Assembly: GCA_964386635.1 (NCBI GenBank)
Contig: CAYLRO010000056.1
Coordinates: 1-13,780, forward strand
Length of the DNA: 13,780 bases
Direction: 5' to 3'
From: Sabulitectum sp964386635
GTDB taxonomy: Bacteria; Fermentibacterota; Fermentibacteria; Fermentibacterales; JCC-6
Shown here one piece after another: positions 6,665 through 13,780 of this stretch (position 1 is the stretch's first letter; each line of letters begins with the position of its first letter). Made by a program: the position numbers and the translations under genes. The notes beneath the pieces were generated by a model, which was not told where the DNA came from, did no database searches, and worked only from the letters and a program-made list of their open reading frames with translations.

Positions 6665-7172
6665 TGCAGATGCTGTAATTCACTTAAATGAACTGGGCAG
6701 ATGGGAGAGAGTGGTTGAAGCCTACCAGTTGATTCTTCCTGAAACTGTTGCGTTCAGAGAGTGCAGATACTACGAAAACGAAGCTGGATACAGAATTCAA
6801 ATCAACCTTAGAAAACTTGTTGAGTCTGGAAAGATACAGGTGGAAAGTGCTTCTACTTCTGAAATAACCTTTATTCAGGAGAAGCTTGGGAAGAAATTCA
6901 GGAAATCGTATGAAATTCATTTTGGTGAGCTTGAAGCAATGGCTGTTCTTCTCCGTAAAGAGAAGAAATGCACTGAAATTTGTACAGGAGATACCGCTGC
7001 AATTGTTGCACTTTGCTGTCTCGACTATGGAGAGAATGTAGTCTCTGTGGAGACTCTGCTTTCAAAGTGCGGGTATAGTGCCAGAGTAGAAAGGAATTTC
7101 AGCGAGAAAGCTCTTCAGAGCAAGCTCAAGCGAGGAAATGAGTTTCGCATTGTCTATGGCACTGAATTCTGA
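6639..7172 (+). CDS. PIN-like nuclease domain protein, probable toxin
   Basis: 177 aa from ATG 6639, preferred over an ATG at 6612 because GGAG lies 4 nt upstream (6631-6634) and the protein then starts directly with the first PIN strand. The reading frame overlaps the XRE-ImmA gene by 26 nt, so the two are co-translated. PIN-like acidic residues are in the expected order: VILDADAVI (D9, D11), LPETVAFREC (E35, E41), HFGELEAMAVLL (E97, E99) and CTGDTAAIVAL (D118). PIN domains are Mg-dependent ribonucleases, commonly toxins. Pairing with an XRE-ImmA protein resembles toxin-antitoxin-like pairs in mobile and defence regions. RNase activity and substrate are not shown by sequence. The final codons overlap the DUF5131 remnant. 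Confidence 0.75.
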   Translation: MKPHLVILDADAVIHLNELGRWERVVEAYQLILPETVAFRECRYYENEAGYRIQINLRKLVESGKIQVESASTSEITFIQEKLGKKFRKSYEIHFGELEAMAVLLRKEKKCTEICTGDTAAIVALCCLDYGENVVSVETLLSKCGYSARVERNFSEKALQSKLKRGNEFRIVYGTEF

Positions 7173-7249
7173 TATTGGATGGACCGATGTCAAGCTGGAA
7201 TCCGGTTACCGGGTGCTCGAAGGTTTCACTTGGGTGCGAGAGCTGTTAA
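7157..7249 (+). pseudogene. Truncated, frameshifted 5' end of a second DUF5131 gene
   Basis: It begins ATGGCACTGAATTC exactly like the intact gene at 2009 and overlaps the PIN gene end, as the intact copy overlaps tcmP. Relative to the intact copy one T is inserted at about 7178-7180 (ACCGATG-T-CAAGCTGG). Correcting for it, the frame reads NPVTGC-like sequence, then CSKVSLGCESC (7214-7246), with all three cysteines of the motif in register. TAA (7247-7249) then stands where the intact protein has Tyr31. Beyond this no similarity remains. The open frame across 7138-7326 is a product of the shift and not a real gene. Confidence 0.85.
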
Positions 7250-7372
7250 ACCTGCTTATTCTCACTCCTTCTCATTGTGAAATCTTTCGGACTGATATAC
7301 TTATTTTCGGAGTTGTACTTGAATAGCGTTGTGATACAAAATTACTATGTTACACAGAAGTAATTAAGATAG

Positions 7373-7401
7373 TTGTATTCCAAGGAGCTATTGATTATAA
7401 A
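7373..7401 (+). promoter_or_regulatory. Candidate promoter of the propeller operon
   Basis: TTGTAT (7373-7378), 17-bp spacer, TATAAA (7396-7401, 5 of 6), about 50 bp before the first propeller gene. The -35 is only 3 of 6. Confidence 0.4.
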
Positions 7402-7450
7402 ATTCGTAATGAAATAGTTGTTTACGGCAAACTAAGTCAGAAGGTGTAAC

Positions 7451-9316
7451 TTGCAGTTTCTTATCTCTTCGCTGATAATGCTGATTCTTTCTTTTCTACA
7501 AAATGAAGGTACGGGTTGCATAGTTGGCAATGCCTGGATTGGGGGCGAGATTATCTCTGATGTTATTGCATCGATTCCAGGCACTGACATTTCAGCACTT
7601 GCTGACTCAACTGGAACTTATGTGCTTAGTGACTTGGTTCCGGGTATTTATTCCATCCTTGTACATCATACTCCTGGCGGTAGAATGATTTTCGTAGCAG
7701 AGCAGGATAGCATTGAGGTTGTTGCTGACGACACAACATATGCTGATGTGTTTTACAGGATTTTAAGTTCTTACCCAAATGCCAACAGACCATTTTATTA
7801 CAGAACTATTCGTCTAAGAATTATCAATCCGGAGGAACGCTCCCTTGATGGATTATTAGTTCATACTAACCTTTCAAGGATTCCCGTTGATCGCATTGAG
7901 CCAGATCTTTTCTCCATTGGTGTAGAGGGTTATCTATCCTGCATTTACTGGAGCCTTCCTTGGATGGGTGAGCAGGAAATAGCGATCAGGGATTGTCCTG
8001 CAACCCGGCGATATCCTGTCAATTTGGTAGCAGAAACCAGCATTGCCACCCCATGGGCTGAAACTCTTCCTCTTTTCAGTAATGTCATCATGGATGGATA
8101 TCCACTTGCATTAGCAGATTCGATTTATGATGAGTGGTTCAGTGAGAATTATCAGTTATCTCATACAACAATTGATCCAACAAACTCGGCTTACAGCAGC
8201 AGGGATTCAGATTACTTAGAATCTTCTGTCGTACTAAACAACGATAATTCCTGGGAGTTGCTATCGGTATTCCAAGACGAGATAGTTACTTTTAACTCTG
8301 ATTCCAGCATTTCCAGAATGCAGATAGTTCCAGACGGAGCTGCTTGTTCTATTTCACCATCTGGAAACTATGTTCTCATTTGCAGCACTACTCAAAGAAA
8401 ATTATCATGGTTTCTCATTAACACTTACTCTAAAGAGATTATACAGATAGACCCATTCCCGGAATTACTCCCAGAGGAGGAGTTAAACTATTTCGGTGAG
8501 GCAACGATGGTTATAACACCAAGGCGAGATTTGAGAGTTTCTGACGATGGATCTATTCTTGGTGTTTACGATAAAGAGATTAGAACTTATTACCCGAATG
8601 GGGAGCAAAATCTGTTCATAAACTTCCTGGATCTGGGAAATATGGAAAGAGGATGGATAAATGTTGATTATTCGGACAACTACGAAAACTGGGTATTACT
8701 CTATGCCTATGATAGTAAAATACTTTTAGTAGGGAACAACAATTCGTTTGAAACCATTGATACAGATGGTATTGATATTGACAGATACACAAGTGTTGCA
8801 ATTTCACCTTCAGGACGCTTGCTTGCTTTAACTGGTCGAGCTGGAGGATTTTCCCTTTACAATACTGAAACAGGTTTGCTTACAGTTCTCGAAGCCTGTG
8901 ACAAAATAAACTCTTTGATATTTTCGCAGGATGATGGTAAACTTGCCTATATCGTGTATGACCAGACGGGGAACACGACATGCAAGATTTACGATATTGC
9001 CAATGAAGTATCATTGCAAAACTCCTTCCCGGCCTTCACCCTCAGATATGTCGCCGGACCTGTCTGTCTTTCAAATGAGGGTTGGTTGTTGATGTCGCTA
9101 GCAGGCAGATCAGAGAGAGGCAATGGATACACCGGCTCTCGATCTGCACTGATGAATCCTGATGGTGAAGTAGTATGGCTGGGACATCATGTGACCCATT
9201 CATCTCGTAGCGTTTCTGCCATTAGCAAAATCAACACCCTGTTTCCCGATGAATTCAGCTGTATTCTTTCTGATGGTTATCTGATTCACTTTCTTGAATT
9301 CACCGAGGTTGAATAA
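7451..9316 (+). CDS. Exported protein: CarboxypepD-reg-like domain plus beta-propeller
   Basis: 621 aa from TTG 7451, with AAGGTG (7441-7446) 4 nt upstream; the protein opens with a hydrophobic export signal (1-17). Residues about 20-102 form a carboxypeptidase-regulatory-like Ig fold (GNAWIGGEIISDVIASIPGT, then STGTYVLSDLVPGIYSILV). Residues about 107-260 are unassigned beta-rich sequence. From about 270 onward, repeated four-strand units (ISPSGNYVLICS, VSDDGSILGVYD, ISPSGRLLALTG, FSQDDGKLAYIV) indicate a WD40/TolB-like beta-propeller. It ends MNPDGEVVWLG...ILSDGYLIHFLEF, a signature shared with two other proteins here. Probably periplasmic or surface-located; ligand unknown. The last base of its TAA is the first base of the next ATG. 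Confidence 0.75.
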   Translation: MQFLISSLIMLILSFLQNEGTGCIVGNAWIGGEIISDVIASIPGTDISALADSTGTYVLSDLVPGIYSILVHHTPGGRMIFVAEQDSIEVVADDTTYADVFYRILSSYPNANRPFYYRTIRLRIINPEERSLDGLLVHTNLSRIPVDRIEPDLFSIGVEGYLSCIYWSLPWMGEQEIAIRDCPATRRYPVNLVAETSIATPWAETLPLFSNVIMDGYPLALADSIYDEWFSENYQLSHTTIDPTNSAYSSRDSDYLESSVVLNNDNSWELLSVFQDEIVTFNSDSSISRMQIVPDGAACSISPSGNYVLICSTTQRKLSWFLINTYSKEIIQIDPFPELLPEEELNYFGEATMVITPRRDLRVSDDGSILGVYDKEIRTYYPNGEQNLFINFLDLGNMERGWINVDYSDNYENWVLLYAYDSKILLVGNNNSFETIDTDGIDIDRYTSVAISPSGRLLALTGRAGGFSLYNTETGLLTVLEACDKINSLIFSQDDGKLAYIVYDQTGNTTCKIYDIANEVSLQNSFPAFTLRYVAGPVCLSNEGWLLMSLAGRSERGNGYTGSRSALMNPDGEVVWLGHHVTHSSRSVSAISKINTLFPDEFSCILSDGYLIHFLEFTEVE

Positions 9317-10629
9317 TGTTGCTTCATATTATTATTTCTGCCCTGCTTTTCCCTACGATATCAGAAAGACTGGAAGAAAACTCAGAACTATTTCAGAACA
9401 TTGTAAATTCACAGTTGTCAGCAAATTCCTGCACAATTACCACAGATACTCTGTTTAGAATTGAAGATCTCTCTGGTATTATTCCTGTATGGAATCGACT
9501 CAATCTGGGAGTAGATATTCGTTTTCTCCAGGATGATTCTACAGAATACTGGCAGGCAATACTTCTTCTGGATTCGCAACTTGTTAGAGTTTCAGAAAAC
9601 AGAATTCAGCCTTCTGTTTACAACATTGGTGGATTTCCATCTTCCGTATCTATCTCTCGTAATGCTTCGTATGTGCTCGCGTATCAGCATGTCTTTACTG
9701 GTGAAACAGATAGGAATCTTAATCTGATCAATGTTTCTGCGGGAAACATCCTAAATCTTAGTGATGAAAATGCAGTTAATCTCACTCGTGAACCATGTGG
9801 AGCAGTTGCTACTGAGGATGGCCATGTAATTACATATGGTTTTGGTGAGTCGCATCCACAAATTGTCTCTTGGATTGAAGATGACAGGTTTCACCAGATT
9901 CCTCAAAATTTCAGCGATAATTTTGGGTGGCTGCCAATTCATTCTGAAACCTCAAACAGAATCGTTGCTGCACGGAGGAACAGTGGAACATCCGCTGCTA
10001 CTGTGATTGTTTACGACAGTTCTTTAGATACTGTAGCATGCTTTGATTCAGGTCGTAGTGACCTGCAGCTTTGTATTGATAATTCAGGCAATACAATATT
10101 GTATGCAAATGAGTTCGGTATCTCTACCTACTCTATTCCAGCAGAAGTCATAGTGAGCAATGTTCACTGTAGCCCTGCTTGCCAACCTCCTGTTGTGAGT
10201 GCATCAGATATTTATTGGGCATGCTCCTTTGAGAGTGACTTCAATAGGGATACCAATGGTGAACAAATTGCTATCGGCCTTGTCTCTGATTTGTCCACTA
10301 CCCGCATTGTGTATAGCAATACTTCAAAACAATTTACCGATCCTGACGTGCTCTCAATTTCAGATAATGGATACATTCTCTGTTCGATGAGTTTTGCAGA
10401 CCAGAGGTTTCCAAGAACCCATTTCTATCTACTTCTTAGCCCTGACGGAGAACCAATATGGATATCTGAACCAATGTGTGAGTCTTTTTGGGAAAACAAG
10501 ATAGCGGGGAATTCAGATATGCCGTTGCTAGAGGCCAATCCTAAGCTAGCTTGCATTTCTTCTGATGGAGATACAATAAATTATTACTCGGATGGTCAGA
10601 TTGTTCAGGTTATCATTCAGAATCAGTAA
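9316..10629 (+). CDS. Exported beta-propeller protein
   Basis: 437 aa. ATG 9316 overlaps the upstream stop (TAATG), with GAGG just before it, so translation is probably coupled. A short signal peptide (about 1-16, LLHIIISALLFPTIS) precedes beta-rich repeats such as VSISRNASYVLAYQ, AVATEDGHVITYG, CIDNSGNTILYA and SISDNGYILCSMS, consistent with a propeller. It lacks the N-terminal Ig-like domain of its neighbour. The C-terminus LLSPDGEPIWIS...ISSDGDTINYYSDGQIVQVII follows the same pattern as the proteins at 7451 and 13090, so these are paralogues. The 3' end overlaps the convergent PQQ-type gene by 17 nt. Confidence 0.72.
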   Translation: MLLHIIISALLFPTISERLEENSELFQNIVNSQLSANSCTITTDTLFRIEDLSGIIPVWNRLNLGVDIRFLQDDSTEYWQAILLLDSQLVRVSENRIQPSVYNIGGFPSSVSISRNASYVLAYQHVFTGETDRNLNLINVSAGNILNLSDENAVNLTREPCGAVATEDGHVITYGFGESHPQIVSWIEDDRFHQIPQNFSDNFGWLPIHSETSNRIVAARRNSGTSAATVIVYDSSLDTVACFDSGRSDLQLCIDNSGNTILYANEFGISTYSIPAEVIVSNVHCSPACQPPVVSASDIYWACSFESDFNRDTNGEQIAIGLVSDLSTTRIVYSNTSKQFTDPDVLSISDNGYILCSMSFADQRFPRTHFYLLLSPDGEPIWISEPMCESFWENKIAGNSDMPLLEANPKLACISSDGDTINYYSDGQIVQVIIQNQ

Positions 10630-11731
10630 GGTATGATATGCGATCTTGATTAAAGTAATATATCTTACCATCATATATAATGATTGAATTCACATAGAAT
10701 AGTGTATATAACCAGTCAGGTGCCAATTCATAATTGAGTTTCAATAAGTAATTTCGAGATAACATGAAAATACCATTTTCTGCGAGTGAAATTGAATAGC
10801 CATCGGGCTGAGAACAACCTGGTATATCCTGAGAAGTCAGTCTCTCTCCTGTAGATAATGACGATTCTACTATTTCATTACCAGATATGTAGAAGATGGA
10901 GTTTTCTCTTACTGATGGGTCGCACTGTAGGGAGTCCCGGTTTGTCCACAAAACAGAACCATCAATAGTGCTTAGAGCCTGCAAGCCTTTCGGTGATCTA
11001 ATAAACACCGCATTATTGGCCATAGGGAAAGTGTGGTTTGCTATTGAATCATGTTCCACTGTCCAAAGCAATTCACCGCTTATTGCAGAAATGCCAGCAA
11101 CCCCTTCAGATTGAGTACGCATTCCTCCCCCTTCAAGAGCTAGAATTAGTACGTTGTCATGAAGCGATATAGAGTTTGTATGAAATCGGGGTATTTCAAC
11201 TTCCCATATTGCTGAGCCAAGGGAATCTAGGGTGCTGATTGCCAAAGCTTTGCTCGGGCGAAGATTCTGCTCGTACACCGTATACAAAACATTATTCTCA
11301 ACTAAAAAACTTCTGACCTCCTTTAGATTCCATCTCCAGACAATCTCTCCATTTTCAATATTTACACCTATTAAATGGGTATCATTATGTACCCCAGGGC
11401 TTCTATATTGGGTATACACAATCCCGTTTGATATAGAGAATGGTCCGAACACGTCTGGTAAACTCCAGAAAAGTTCACCATCAATGTTGCTTATGCAGAT
11501 CATCCCCATTTCTCGGTCCCCTGTTATTATTCTTCCATTTTCCAGTAGAAAAGAAACGGAATTACTATTTCTCAGAAGCTTACAGGATGGTTGAGAAACT
11601 GGACCATTCTGATTGATGTAGCCGGTGCGAGAATTCCCGAAACGCAGAATTCCTGTGGAGGGTTCAGCATTTGATATACACTCTGAGATACAAATAGAAG
11701 CAAGAATTAAAAAAGACAGAATCTTATACAC
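10613..11731 (-). CDS. Exported PQQ-type beta-propeller protein
   Basis: 372 aa from GTG 11731, with GGAG 5 nt upstream. A signal peptide (about 1-20, YKILSFLILASICISECIS) ends near cysteines; lipidation is possible but no standard lipobox fits well. Blade motifs of the PQQ/BamB class recur with a W about 2-3 residues after a Gly-x-x-[LIV] turn: NIDGELFWSL, NIENGEIVWRW, AISGELLWTV, TIDGSVLWTN, and weaker ones (LGSAIWEV, ELAPDWLY). The domain spans nearly the whole protein, about seven or eight blades. BamB-like outer-membrane assembly or cofactor binding are possible but unsupported. This propeller is a different type from the neighbouring paralogues. It is divergent from the protease gene. 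Confidence 0.75.
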   Translation of the reverse strand: MYKILSFLILASICISECISNAEPSTGILRFGNSRTGYINQNGPVSQPSCKLLRNSNSVSFLLENGRIITGDREMGMICISNIDGELFWSLPDVFGPFSISNGIVYTQYRSPGVHNDTHLIGVNIENGEIVWRWNLKEVRSFLVENNVLYTVYEQNLRPSKALAISTLDSLGSAIWEVEIPRFHTNSISLHDNVLILALEGGGMRTQSEGVAGISAISGELLWTVEHDSIANHTFPMANNAVFIRSPKGLQALSTIDGSVLWTNRDSLQCDPSVRENSIFYISGNEIVESSLSTGERLTSQDIPGCSQPDGYSISLAENGIFMLSRNYLLKLNYELAPDWLYTLFYVNSIIIYDGKIYYFNQDRISYLTDSE

Positions 11732-11742
11732 ATTTGCTCCAA

Positions 11743-11771
11743 GTGAAAAATATTCTTTTGTACAATATAAT
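11743..11771 (+). promoter_or_regulatory. Candidate promoter in the divergent intergenic region
   Basis: GTGAAA (11743-11748, 4 of 6), 17-bp spacer, perfect TATAAT (11766-11771), reading toward the protease. On the opposite strand TATATT (11769 to 11764) overlaps it and could serve the PQQ-type gene, though no good -35 is seen there. The two directions would then compete for one site. Confidence 0.4.
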
Positions 11772-11855
11772 AACTATCTACTTGGAAATTCACCTTCAGT
11801 AAGAGATCTCTTTCCGTATGCAACAAGAAAAAATGACTATTTGTGTTTATTAACC

Positions 11856-11861
11856 AAGGAG
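11856..11861 (+). promoter_or_regulatory. Shine-Dalgarno that fixes a TTG start for the protease
   Basis: AAGGAG lies 8 nt before TTG 11870. The frame is open to a GTG at 11843, but that start would put this site inside the gene and add residues ahead of the signal peptide, so TTG is preferred. Confidence 0.6.
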
Positions 11862-11869
11862 ATAGCAAA

Positions 11870-12940
11870 TTGAATAGATGGCCCTATTTGTCCCTTGTTG
11901 CAATCTGCGCGCTTCCCTGTATTGCATTTTCAAATCCTATATCCTCTTCATCACCTGCAGAAATTGAAGATGATACTAATTCAATCATTGTGTGTGATCC
12001 GCGAGCACTTAGCAATTTGTTAATCGATGTTTCCGAGATGACTGTTTCCAGCGTGGTTACAGTAAAAGCGACTGCTACAATTGAAGAAACACAACCAATT
12101 GAGTTCCCATGGGACACAGAGACAGCATGGAGCGGTTTTGGAAGCGGAGTCATCATACGGGAAGACGGATATATTGTAACAAATAGCCATATTTTGGGAG
12201 ATGCTGAAGAACTTATAGTAACTCTTCCTTCAGGTGAGGATGTTCCTGCAATACTGGTGGGTTCTGATCCGGGAAGCGATATTGCTCTCATCAAAATTGA
12301 AACTGACGTCCCTGTTCAACCAATTGAATTCGGTAACAGCGATGATCTGAGGGTGGGAGAAATGATCCTCTCCATTGGATCACCTTTTGCACTCAGTCAA
12401 ACAGTTTCTCTTGGTATTGTAAGCTATCTCGATAGAAGCTGTCCGGGTCTTGCAAATTGTGAAAACTTTATTCAAACAGACTCTGCAATTAATCCATGAA
12501 TTAGTGGCGGGGCACTGGTGAATCTTGATGGGCAACTTGTTGCTGTTTGCACGGCTTTTGCCTCAAGAAATGGACTATATCAGGGAATAGGGTTTGCTGT
12601 TCCTGTTAATGCAGTCAGAAGTATTGTTAATGATCTTATCCTCTGTGGCGAGGTCAGAAGAAACTGGCTGGGAGCCTGTCTTCAAGAAGTAAATCAGGAT
12701 TTTGCAGATTACTCCGAGATATTTGCAGCAGGCGCAGTTATTCTCACTGGTATTCTCTCTGGTTCCCCTGCTGAATCAGCAGGACTTGAAAAAGATGACA
12801 TTGTAATTGCCATTGATGGGAGTCATTTTGAGTCCGTCACCGATTTCCGCAACAGGATTGCTGCATATGAACCCGATGCAGAGATATTACTAACTGTGAT
12901 TCGTGATGGAGTTGAACAGTTGATTCAAGTGCAACTGTAA
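11870..12940 (+). pseudogene. HtrA/DegP-like S1C serine protease with in-frame TGA
   Basis: 356 codons if the TGA at 12497-12499 (codon 210) is read through. Signal peptide about 1-21. The trypsin-like domain has the triad in order: His107 (IVTNSH), Asp137 (SDPGSDIAL) and Ser212 (SGGALVNLDG). The family consensus before that Ser is A-I-N-P-G-N-S-G-G; here the codons read AINP-stop-I-SGG, so Gly (oxyanion-hole loop) is replaced by TGA and Asn by Ile. The frame continues undamaged through IGFAVPVNAVR and one PDZ domain (about 265-356, with AGLEKDDIVIAIDG). HtrA proteases degrade or refold misfolded envelope proteins. Termination at TGA would give a 209-residue product lacking the nucleophile, so it is probably an inactive recent pseudogene unless the base is a sequencing error. 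Confidence 0.85.
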
Positions 12941-13089
12941 ATGAATTTTGCCCAATCCTTAATGAAAATGACCTTCACTGTCGATACTGCAGGTAGATAT
13001 TACATGACCTCTGTGATACATGTTACCAATCGCATCTTCCAGAGCCATTTAAAAGAAAGTTCGTATTGGTGATCCGGTAATGATGCACA

Positions 13090-13780
13090 TCAGAGACTCC
13101 GCACAGTCTCCAGCCTCTCAAACTCAAGAATTTGAATAAAAGCCCCGTCATTAATAATGAAACGGCTTCCGTCATCTGAGATTGCATGATAGTCTTCTAA
13201 GAGTGAAGAGTAAAAACCGGTAGGACCAGCATGGTATTCTTCTGAGCCACGGGATGGGCTTAGCCACATTAGATTGCCTTCAGGAGAGAAAAGTGCTGTT
13301 CTCCATTCTGCTCTACCGGTAATCAGCAAAACACTTGTGCCATCGTTGCCAACACTAATTAGTCTTGCCTGATATGATGAATCAGGTGGAATTGTGTAGG
13401 AGTAAAGCAGTTCCCATGTGTGAGCGTCTCTAAATTCAAAATAATCAAAAAATCTAGTAAGACCTACAATATTTCCGTCTGATGATAACTTTGCTGTGTT
13501 TAAGCCATCGTTGTTGATAGCGCTTCGAATTGTTGAGCCATTCTGGAGATTACAGACCTTTACGCTATCTTCTGATACGAAAGCAATTGTGTTAACTGTT
13601 GAATTTAGAGCATACTGATAGGCAATATGAGGTATCTCGAAAATAAGTGAACCTGTGTTGTCAAATGCGAAGAGAGAATTGTATACAGTTGAGCTGATGA
13701 AATAGAAAAGGTTACCATCAGAAGGCGAGGCAAATGCCATTACAAAAGTGGCACGCAGTAACAACAGCAGCGAGGGCGCT
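13090..13780 (-). CDS. Beta-propeller protein, cut by the window edge
   Basis: The frame is open from the right edge to TGA 13090-13092; the real start lies outside. At least 224 residues are visible, with propeller-like units (FASPSDGNLFYF, LSSDGNIVGLTRF, VGNDGTSVLLITG). It ends in the shared signature LFSPEGNLMWLS...ISDDGSRFIINDGAFIQILEF, which is close to the C-terminus of the 7451 protein (same spacing type, W after the PEG/PDG turn and a final I-x-x-LEF). A third paralogue of that family, on the opposite strand. The 149-bp gap before it (12941-13089) shows no gene or clear terminator. Confidence 0.7.
   Translation of the reverse strand, partial: APSLLLLLRATFVMAFASPSDGNLFYFISSTVYNSLFAFDNTGSLIFEIPHIAYQYALNSTVNTIAFVSEDSVKVCNLQNGSTIRSAINNDGLNTAKLSSDGNIVGLTRFFDYFEFRDAHTWELLYSYTIPPDSSYQARLISVGNDGTSVLLITGRAEWRTALFSPEGNLMWLSPSRGSEEYHAGPTGFYSSLLEDYHAISDDGSRFIINDGAFIQILEFERLETVRSL

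Noticed and set aside
7138..7326. 62-aa plus-strand frame after the PIN gene
   Set aside because: It is the shifted reading of the DUF5131 remnant joined to unrelated sequence. The true homology is split between two frames and ends at 7249.
12497..12499. Alternative genetic code with TGA read as glycine, as in Absconditabacteria/Gracilibacteria
   Set aside because: Although the lost residue is glycine, several intact genes here end at TGA at their natural family ends, including a TGATG overlap, so TGA is a stop.
12497..12530. Selenocysteine insertion at the HtrA TGA
   Set aside because: The downstream sequence offers only a 4-bp stem (AGTG/CACT), no convincing bacterial SECIS, and the residue is a structural glycine in this family.
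1..13780. CRISPR arrays, tRNA or rRNA genes, insertion-sequence ends
   Set aside because: I saw no regularly spaced repeats, no cloverleaf-like segments, and no paired terminal inverted repeats with an adjacent transposase.

Overview
The window looks like chromosomal DNA of an uncultured Gram-negative-type bacterium. The grounds are sigma70-like promoters, Shine-Dalgarno sites, short operons with 1-nt stop/start overlaps, use of TTG and GTG starts, moderate-to-low GC by eye, and many Sec-exported beta-propeller proteins. TGA is an ordinary stop here: TcmP, DUF5131, the XRE-ImmA gene and the PIN gene all end in it. I cannot name a phylum from the sequence alone.

Left part (1-2750), accessory: a C-terminal scrap of an unknown gene, then a DUF6788-like small protein whose promoter contains a perfect 20-bp palindrome. 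Next come a mini-ORF beginning MFPRY, a stretch of decayed DNA, and a tight two-gene cassette: TcmP (three-Cys-motif partner, methyltransferase-like) and DUF5131/Gp37-Gp68 (three-Cys, radical-SAM-like).

Middle (2865-5010), minus strand: a probable lipoprotein followed by a calcineurin-like metallophosphoesterase, likely one operon.

Second accessory block (5082-7249): a paralogous MFPRY mini-ORF, a dyad over a strong promoter, a fused XRE-ImmA/IrrE metallopeptidase regulator, an overlapping PIN-like nuclease, and a broken DUF5131 5' end that still encodes all three cysteines. The two blocks therefore share one architecture: a homologous left flank (584-618 and 5082-5116), unrelated defence- or toxin-like cargo, and a homologous right flank (DUF5131 start at 2009 and 7157). 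This parallel is the most interesting feature of the window.

Right part (7373-13780), cell envelope: two exported beta-propeller proteins in an overlapping plus-strand pair, a convergent PQQ-type propeller on the minus strand, a divergently transcribed HtrA-like protease, and a partial minus-strand propeller at the edge. Three of the propellers share a C-terminal signature. The HtrA-like gene carries an in-frame TGA two codons before its catalytic serine codon, so it is most likely a recent pseudogene.
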